Of a stretch of DNA of 37,652 nt, positions 32,647-37,652 are shown in pieces. The position numbers and the translations under genes are program-made. Source of the DNA: DATNBU01 sp964476185 (GTDB lineage: Bacteria > Desulfobacterota > Binatia > UBA1149 > CAITLU01); contig CAYYZO010000034.1 of the NCBI GenBank assembly GCA_964476185.1, forward strand, positions 1 through 37,652, in the 5' to 3' direction. Position 1 is the first letter of the stretch. Each line of letters starts with the position of its first letter. Below the pieces are notes generated by a model that did not search any database, was not told the origin of the DNA, and saw only the letters and a program-made list of their open reading frames with translations.

Positions 32647-33470
32647 GATGCGCCTCCGGTCGTGCGCAGCACCGAAACCGTGCGGCTGAACTCGGAGGCC
32701 GGCACGCGCACGCGCCCGTGCTCCCCGTCCAGGATCACGGCGGTCGCGGTGAACTCGACGATCGCGCCCTCGACGTCGCCGACCCGGACGACGTGCCCGA
32801 GGCGGTAGCTCTGCCGGACGTAGTGCGAAGCGATGATGTTGGCGACCTCGCCGCGCGCGCCGAGCCCGAAGGCGAGCGCCGCCGCCCCGATCACCGCGCC
32901 CGCGACGACCGTGACCATCGAGCGCAGGAACTGGCTGTCGATGCCGACCTGGTCCACGGCAGTGACGATCGCGATCGACACGATGGCGACCTGCGCGATG
33001 CGACCGAGCAACTCGCCGTAGCCGGCGCCGGCGGCGGCGACCGCGGTCGTGATCGCGTCGCGGGCGAGGCCGCCGCCGAGCAGTCCGACCAGCAGCAGCA
33101 GCAGCGCCATCAGGATGCGCGGCAGGTACTCGGAGACACCTCGCACCCAGGCGGCCAGCACGGGAAGGCCCAGGGTTTCGGTCGCGGCGGTCAGGAAGAA
33201 CAGCAGCACGACCCAGAACACGATCCCGGCCAGGATCTCGGAGACCGGGCGGACGACGCCGACGCGGCGAAGCGCCGTCTCGACGTTGCGCTCGTATCCG
33301 AACCAGCCGAGCCGACCGAGCAGGCTGGACGTCCACGAGCGCAGCACCGTGGCGGCCACGACGCCGGCCAGCGCGAAGGCCGCCGCGGCCAGCAGGCTCG
33401 GCAGGTACTGGCCGGCCCGGTCGGTGAGTGCGCCGAGTGCGACCTGAAGGGTTTCGCTCCAGTCTTTCAT
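32643..33470 (-). CDS. MscS-like small mechanosensitive channel protein
   Basis: 275 residues, ATG 33470 with GGAGGA close upstream. Membrane helices lie at about 23-45, 80-102, 115-140, 155-172 and 180-205, including two similar segments (YLPSLLAAAAFALAGVVAA and YLPRILMALLLLLVGLLGG) of the conserved-TM-helix repeat seen in CmpX/YnaI-type channels. The Gly/Ala-rich segment AGAVIGAAALAFGLGARG resembles the MscS pore helix, and YRLGHVVRVGDVEGAIVEF with VRVPASEF is the start of the MscS beta domain, which is short here. It should open under membrane tension. It is first in an overlapping operon with an MgtE regulatory protein and MgtE. Confidence 0.85.
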   Translation of the reverse strand: MKDWSETLQVALGALTDRAGQYLPSLLAAAAFALAGVVAATVLRSWTSSLLGRLGWFGYERNVETALRRVGVVRPVSEILAGIVFWVVLLFFLTAATETLGLPVLAAWVRGVSEYLPRILMALLLLLVGLLGGGLARDAITTAVAAAGAGYGELLGRIAQVAIVSIAIVTAVDQVGIDSQFLRSMVTVVAGAVIGAAALAFGLGARGEVANIIASHYVRQSYRLGHVVRVGDVEGAIVEFTATAVILDGEHGRVRVPASEFSRTVSVLRTTGGAS

Positions 33471-33736
33471 CGCTTCCTCCGGTGGTGGCGGGCCGTTCGC
33501 CGGATGCGACGACCTTTCGTTTCCTCTCGCGGGAGTTCTTCCTTATCCCGAAGACGTGGCGCGCGGCGAACTGCTTCCCGCATTCGGCATCGACGGTGTG
33601 CGCACGGCGCCACGGCCGGGTGGTACGACAAGGAGGAGGACGGGACGCCTGCCGGTTTGACAACGGCCCCCGGAAGGTTCGAGGGTAGCTCGTGCCGCCG
33701 GGAACGGCGGAACCGGCCGACCGAGGGGAAGTTTTC

Positions 33737-35371
33737 ATGACGTACACGTTCTACGAGCCGCTGACTGCCGTCGACGCGGCGTTCCTCGCCGTCGAGGACT
33801 CCAACGCGCACATGCACATCGGCAGCGTCGCCATCTTCGACGCGGAGCCGCTGATGCATCCCGCGGGCGGGCTCGACATCGCGCGCATCCGCGCGTTCGT
33901 CGACTCGCAGCTCTTCCGCTTCCCGCGTTTTCGGCAGCGTCTCGCCTACGTCCCGCTGACCGGCGCGCCGGTGTGGATCGACGCGGCCAACTTCAACCTC
34001 GTCTACCACCTGCGCCACACGGCGCTCCCGTACCCGGGCGACGAGCGCAAGCTCAAGGACCTGATGGGGCGCATCATGTCCCAGCACCTCGAGCGCCAGA
34101 AGCCGCTGTGGGAGATGTGGTTCGTCGAGGGACTCGAGGGCAACCGCGTCGCGTTGATCTCGAAGATCCACCACGCGCTGGCGGACGGCATCTCCGGCGT
34201 CGACCTGATGTCGGCGCTGATCGTTCCCGACAAGGACTATCGGCCGGAGCCGGCTCCGCAGTGGATCCCGCGACAGGCGCCGAGCGGCTGGGACCTGTTC
34301 GCGGACCAGGCCACGCGCGGCGTGACGACCCCGCTGCGCTACCTGGTCGAGGCCGGATTCGGAGGCGACGACGAGCCGTCCGGCGGGAACGCACGGACGG
34401 GTCGGGCAGGCGCGTTCTCGAGCGACAGCGGGAGCGGCGACGCGCTGTCGACCCCCGACGAATCGCGCGGCACGCTTCGCAAGCTCTTCGACGCCGCCAC
34501 GGCCGCGGTCGGCACCAGCGACCCCACGCCGCTGAACGTCGACATCGGTCCTTATCGCCGCTTCGACTGGACGAAACTTTCCTTCGACGACGTGAAGGCC
34601 ATCCGCGCCGCGATGGGCGGCAAGATGAACGACGTCGTGCTCTGCATCGTCAGCGGGGCGGTCGGCCGCTTCCTGCAGCGGCGCGGTGTCAGCGTGAGAG
34701 GCCTCGACTACCGCGCGATGGTCCCCGTGAGCCTGCGCCAGACCTCGGAGGCGGGGGCGCTCGGTAATCGCATCACGCAGATCCTGACCAGGCTCCCGAT
34801 CGACCAGCGCGATCCGATCAAGCGCATGAACGAGGTCATCGAGATCACGTCCGGCCTCAAGCACTCCGGTCAGGCCGAGGGAGGCGAAGCGTTCACCGCG
34901 CTGATCGAGTACCTGACGGCGCCGGTCGCCAACGCGCTGGCGCGCTACGCGTCCCGCCACGGGTTCGGCAACATGGTGGTGACGAACGTCCCTGGCCCGT
35001 CGATGCCGACGTACTTCCTCGGGGCGCAGACGCAGGAGGCCTACCCGCTGGTGCCCCTGTCCCCGAACCAGGCCCTCAACGTCGCGGTGCTGTCCTACAA
35101 CAAGGTGCTCCACTGGGGGATCAACGCCGACTGGGACGCGGTGCCGGACGTGGCCGACTTCACGGCCCTGCTCAACCAGGAGATCGCGACGCTGAAGAAG
35201 ATCGCGACCAGCCGGCCCCCCGAGGTCGACTCGCACGAAACGGCGCAAGTCGCGGAGGCCACGGCGACGCCGGCTGCAGCCCCGCGAGAAGGCGCCGGCG
35301 CGGACTCTCCCGGCCGCCGGCGCTCGCGCGCGAAGGCGGGTGGCGACACCCCGCCGACGTCGCTGCACTGA
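33737..35371 (+). CDS. Wax ester synthase / diacylglycerol acyltransferase (WS/DGAT)
   Basis: 544 residues, ATG 33737 after GAGGGGA. The catalytic HHxxxDG motif is KIHHALADGISGVDL with His145, His146 and Asp150. The family's PLW motif (KPLWEMWFVEGL) and ND motif (GKMNDVVLCIVSGA) are present, as are LGNRITQI and VTNVPGP. The N-terminus (YTFYEPLTAVDAAFLAVE) is standard. A ~60-residue charged insert near 200-260 and an Ala/Pro/Arg-rich tail of ~50 residues after 490 are variable. It esterifies fatty alcohols or diacylglycerol with acyl-CoA, giving storage lipid at the membrane face. A small hairpin with a GGAA loop (33695-33710) lies in the leader. It is divergent from the MscS-like operon. Confidence 0.94.
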   Translation: MTYTFYEPLTAVDAAFLAVEDSNAHMHIGSVAIFDAEPLMHPAGGLDIARIRAFVDSQLFRFPRFRQRLAYVPLTGAPVWIDAANFNLVYHLRHTALPYPGDERKLKDLMGRIMSQHLERQKPLWEMWFVEGLEGNRVALISKIHHALADGISGVDLMSALIVPDKDYRPEPAPQWIPRQAPSGWDLFADQATRGVTTPLRYLVEAGFGGDDEPSGGNARTGRAGAFSSDSGSGDALSTPDESRGTLRKLFDAATAAVGTSDPTPLNVDIGPYRRFDWTKLSFDDVKAIRAAMGGKMNDVVLCIVSGAVGRFLQRRGVSVRGLDYRAMVPVSLRQTSEAGALGNRITQILTRLPIDQRDPIKRMNEVIEITSGLKHSGQAEGGEAFTALIEYLTAPVANALARYASRHGFGNMVVTNVPGPSMPTYFLGAQTQEAYPLVPLSPNQALNVAVLSYNKVLHWGINADWDAVPDVADFTALLNQEIATLKKIATSRPPEVDSHETAQVAEATATPAAAPREGAGADSPGRRRSRAKAGGDTPPTSLH

Positions 35372-35376
35372 CGGAA

Positions 35377-35395
35377 CCGGGGCCCTTCCCCCCGG
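35377..35395 (+). terminator. Hairpin after the WS/DGAT gene
   Basis: CCGGGG (35377-35382) pairs with CCCCGG (35390-35395) around a 7-nt pyrimidine-rich loop, six bases after the stop. Plausible but short. Confidence 0.45.
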
Positions 35396-35459
35396 GCGAT
35401 GCTGGCGTGAATCGGCGGCCGCGGCTAGCCTCCGGGCAGCGTTCCTTCGGAGAGGTCCC

Positions 35460-35840
35460 ATGCCCGTAACGTTTCGCGTCGATCCCAAGGCCGGTCTCGT
35501 CTGGGCTCGTGCGACCGGCGAGTTGAAGGATTCGGATCTGCTCGGACTTCAGGATGCGCTGGCCGCGGATCCGGAGTTCGATCCGTCGTTCAACCAGCTC
35601 TTCGATTTCAACGGCGTGACGGAAGTCGCGCTCACTTCGGACGGGGTCTGGATGCTGGCCCAGCGCAACATGTTCCGCGAAGGCGCCCGACGCGCATTCG
35701 TCGTCGCGCCGGGCGACCTCGAGGTCTACGGCATGATGCGGATGTTTCAGATCCTGACGGAGAAGTTCCCCGACGAGCTCCGGGTCCAGTTCAACCACAT
35801 CGAGCAAGCCCGCGCCTGGCTCGGGATACCGGAGGATTGA
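35460..35840 (+). CDS. SpoIIAA/STAS-like small protein
   Basis: 126 residues, ATG 35460 with GGAGAGG just before. Strands and helices alternate: FRVDPKAGLVWARATGELKDSDLLGL, then FNQLFDFNGVTEVALTSDGVWMLA, RRAFVVAPGDLEVYGMMRMF, and a C-terminal FNHIEQARAWLGI. This is the layout of STAS/SpoIIAA-like proteins found widely in deltaproteobacteria, where the last segment is often an 'F..-EA..WL' motif. The phosphorylated serine of anti-sigma-factor antagonists is not evident. It is a single gene between the acyltransferase and amt; a role cannot be given. Confidence 0.78.
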   Translation: MPVTFRVDPKAGLVWARATGELKDSDLLGLQDALAADPEFDPSFNQLFDFNGVTEVALTSDGVWMLAQRNMFREGARRAFVVAPGDLEVYGMMRMFQILTEKFPDELRVQFNHIEQARAWLGIPED

Positions 35841-36129
35841 GCGCCGGGGACGTCGGGCCGGGCGCCTGACTTCCACGAACGGAGACAGGCTGGAGCTTTC
35901 GGTCCGGTTCCCGTGTTCGCGGCTCGAAGTCATGGGGGTCGCGACGGAGGAAGCGGGCTCCCGCGGCTTGCGGCAACCGGCCCGTCGGCGGTGCACTGAC
36001 GTTCCCGGTCGCCTCGGCGCCGGCCTCCTCGTTTCGGACGCCTTCGACACAGCCCGATCCGCCCCCTAGAAGACCCGCGCATCGGGCCGCACGGTGCGGA
36101 GCCGAAAGAACGCTGCGACGGGGACCACC
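35841..36129 (+). other. 289-bp leader region of the ammonium transporter gene
   Basis: No gene is supported here. No sigma-54 type promoter (GG-N10-GC) with good flanks was found, although amt genes often use one. The ribosome site before 36130 is weak (GGGGACC). Confidence 0.4.
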
Positions 36130-37473
36130 ATGAATCGCAATCCTGTACGACACCGAGCCGTCCGGGCGTGGCTGTGCACGCTCTCCCTCCTGGGGCTTCC
36201 GGCAGCCGCGCTGGCCGACGGCGGCGAGATCGACACCGGCACGACCGCGTGGATGCTGATCGCGACCGGGCTCGTGCTGCTCATGGTGCCCGGTCTCGCC
36301 ATGTTCTACGGCGGCCTCGTGCGCACGAAGAACGTGCTGTCCACGATGATGCACAGCTTCGTCGCGATGGCGATCATCGGCGTGCTGTGGGTGGTCTGCG
36401 GCTACGCGCTGTGCTTCGGTTCGAACGTCGCCGGCGGCTGGGTCGGGTGGAACCCGGCGTACGTGATGCTGAGCGGGATCGACGACTCCGTCGTCAACGG
36501 GGTGCCCGAGTACGTGCTGGCCATGTTCCAGGGGAAGTTCGCGATCATCACGCCGGCGCTGATCAGCGGCGCCCTGGCCGAGCGAGTGTACTTCCGCGGG
36601 TACTCCCTGTTCATCACGTTGTGGTTCCTCTTCGTGTACTGTCCGCTCTGCCACTGGGTCTGGGCGAGCGACGGCTGGCTGTTCAACTTCGGGGCGGCCG
36701 GCCTCATCGACCTCGCCGGCGGCACCGTGATCCACGTTTCGGCCGGCACCAGCGCGCTCGTCGTCGCGCTGTTCCTCGGCGCGCGCATCGGCTACCCGCG
36801 CCAGATGTTCATGCCGAGCAACCTCGTCATGACGATGATGGGCGCCGGGCTGCTGTGGGTCGGCTGGTACGGGTTCAACGCGGGATCGACCGTCCACAGC
36901 GGGCTCGACACCGCGCGGGCGCTGACCATGACGCAGGTCTCCGCGGCGAGCGGCGCGCTCACCTGGCTCGTGATCGAAGGCTGGAAGCTCGGCAAGGCCA
37001 CCGCGCTCGGGTTCGCCTCCGGAATCCTCGCCGGGCTCGTCGTGATCACGCCGGCGGCGGGCGTCGTGCAGCCGGGCGGAGCGATCATCCTCGGGGCGGT
37101 GTCCTCGGTCGCGTGCTTCTACGCCCTCACGCTGAAGCAGCGCTTCGGCTACGACGACAGCCTCGACTGCTTCGGCATCCACGGCGTCGGCAGCGGGCTC
37201 GGCGTGCTGTTGCTGAGCTTTTTCATCCGCGACAGCTGGATGCAGGATGCGGCGGCGAAGGCCGGCGGATCGTGGACGGCCATCGACCAGCTCGGCGTGC
37301 AGGCCGTCGGCATGGGGGCGACGATCGCGCTGTCGGTCGTCGCGACCACCGCGATCTGCTTCCTCGTCGAGAAGACCGTCGGCTTCCGCGTCGACCGCGA
37401 ATCGGAACTGCGCGGCCTCGACCACGCGCTGCACGGCGAGAGCGGTTACGGGATGACGCAGTCGGAGATGTGA
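36130..37473 (+). CDS. amt: Ammonium transporter (Amt/MEP family)
   Basis: 447 residues; ATG 36130 gives a signal peptide (hydrophobic 14-27, cut near ALA-D at 29-30), as usual for bacterial Amt proteins, followed by eleven membrane helices. Family marks include GLAMFYGGLVRTKNVLSTMM, FQGKFAIITPALISGALAER, the first pore histidine His202 in GGTVIHVSAG and the second His351 in FGIHGVGSGLG. It forms a trimer that moves NH4+/NH3 inward. The PII protein GlnK usually controls it, but no glnK lies next to it inside the window. The C-terminal tail (GLDHALHGESGYG) keeps the conserved DxxxHGExxY region used in gating. A hairpin follows the stop. Confidence 0.96.
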   Translation: MNRNPVRHRAVRAWLCTLSLLGLPAAALADGGEIDTGTTAWMLIATGLVLLMVPGLAMFYGGLVRTKNVLSTMMHSFVAMAIIGVLWVVCGYALCFGSNVAGGWVGWNPAYVMLSGIDDSVVNGVPEYVLAMFQGKFAIITPALISGALAERVYFRGYSLFITLWFLFVYCPLCHWVWASDGWLFNFGAAGLIDLAGGTVIHVSAGTSALVVALFLGARIGYPRQMFMPSNLVMTMMGAGLLWVGWYGFNAGSTVHSGLDTARALTMTQVSAASGALTWLVIEGWKLGKATALGFASGILAGLVVITPAAGVVQPGGAIILGAVSSVACFYALTLKQRFGYDDSLDCFGIHGVGSGLGVLLLSFFIRDSWMQDAAAKAGGSWTAIDQLGVQAVGMGATIALSVVATTAICFLVEKTVGFRVDRESELRGLDHALHGESGYGMTQSEM

Positions 37474-37486
37474 CGGGGTTCGGCGA

Positions 37487-37519
37487 GGCGTCGGCGATCC
37501 GGCAAGGCTCGCCGGCGCC
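37487..37519 (+). terminator. 11-pair hairpin after amt
   Basis: GGCGTCGGCGA (37487-37497) pairs with TCGCCGGCGCC (37509-37519), one G-U pair included, around an 11-nt loop, 13 bp after the stop. No T run. Confidence 0.6.
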
Positions 37520-37555
37520 GCGTCGAAGATCGACCCGAGAGCGGCGGAGGCCGCA

Positions 37556-37652
37556 GTGCCCATGACCGACCGTGCACGGGATCGACTTCGCAACGCAGCC
37601 GGCACGTGGCTCGCGGCCTACGTCGGCCTCGTCGTCCTGCCGCTGGCGGTCG
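37556..37652 (+). CDS. Start of an unidentified, probably membrane protein (cut by window end)
   Basis: Only ~32 codons are visible. GGAGG (37546-37550) is five bases before GTG 37556; an in-frame ATG at 37562 is the other choice. The peptide has a basic start (MTDRARDRLRNAAG) and then a hydrophobic run, WLAAYVGLVVLPLAV, that looks like a first membrane helix. This is not enough to name a family. The gene is 82 bp after amt, in the same direction. Confidence 0.55.
   Translation, partial: MPMTDRARDRLRNAAGTWLAAYVGLVVLPLAV

Noticed and set aside
33657..33662. Perfect TTGACA upstream of the WS/DGAT gene
   Set aside because: No acceptable -10 hexamer lies 16-18 bp downstream (the nearest TAGCTC is 23 bp away), so no promoter is called.
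35841..36129. tRNA gene or sigma-54 promoter before amt
   Set aside because: No cloverleaf or T-arm motif on either strand, and no GG-N10-GC pair with matching flanks was found.

Overview
This is a 37.7 kb piece of a very GC-rich bacterial chromosome, tightly packed on both strands, with many 4-bp start/stop overlaps. It holds about 33 genes, two of them cut by the window ends. I see no rRNA, tRNA, CRISPR array, transposase or phage gene. The gene mix suggests an uncultured deltaproteobacterium-like lineage (Myxococcota, Desulfobacterota or Candidatus Binatota): a wax-ester-synthase-type acyltransferase, an alkyl-DHAP-synthase-like enzyme, a luciferase-like (often F420-dependent) oxidoreductase, a ferritin-like metal-dependent hydrolase, DUF1566 and dockerin-like 'TDALLTLRRAVGQ' proteins, and an apparent selenoprotein. 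That placement is inference and was not tested by any search.

Layout. 1-4403: end of a receiver-HPt protein and a translationally coupled hybrid histidine kinase (CHASE-PAS-GAF-PAS-HisKA-HATPase-REC-REC). 4458-6068 (minus): alkyl-DHAP-synthase-like FAD enzyme. 6198-10930 (plus): glycosyltransferase with a C-terminal Rossmann-like domain, fatty-acyl-CoA ligase, galactokinase and ExoD-like membrane protein. 11019-13043: secreted Trp/Tyr-rich DUF6600-like protein, ending at a perfect 15-bp hairpin. 13156-13650 (minus): a Bcp-type peroxiredoxin whose peroxidatic cysteine codon is an in-frame UGA, with a SECIS-like hairpin right behind it. 13796-18484: operon of a large secreted CLCA-like protein (degenerate metalloprotease motif, VWA, thrombospondin-3-like repeats), a zinc-type CDF exporter and an MscL channel with a zinc-ribbon tail. 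18481-20720 (minus): two-part GNAT-like protein and Old Yellow Enzyme family oxidoreductase. 20801-23063: M18 aminopeptidase and alpha/beta hydrolase. 23418-24122: two small lipoproteins. 24290-26154 (minus): multi-pass membrane protein and ferritin-like hydrolase, divergent from a TetR regulator (26362-27012) across a palindrome. 27099-28133 (minus): LLM-class oxidoreductase. 28480-30240: small secreted Cys-containing protein and two secreted dockerin-like proteins. 30365-33470 (minus): operon of an MscS-like channel, a stand-alone MgtE-type N/CBS regulatory protein and MgtE. 33737-35371: WS/DGAT acyltransferase. 35460-35840: SpoIIAA/STAS-like protein. 36130-37473: ammonium transporter. 37556-end: start of an unidentified membrane-type protein.

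How parts fit together. Lipid genes recur (acyl-CoA ligase, alkyl-DHAP synthase, WS/DGAT), and so do envelope stress and ion-homeostasis genes (MscL, MscS, MgtE, CDF, Amt). The points most worth following are the Sec-peroxiredoxin, the MscS/MgtE-regulator/MgtE operon, the CLCA-like/CDF/MscL operon, and the pair of dockerin-like exported proteins.
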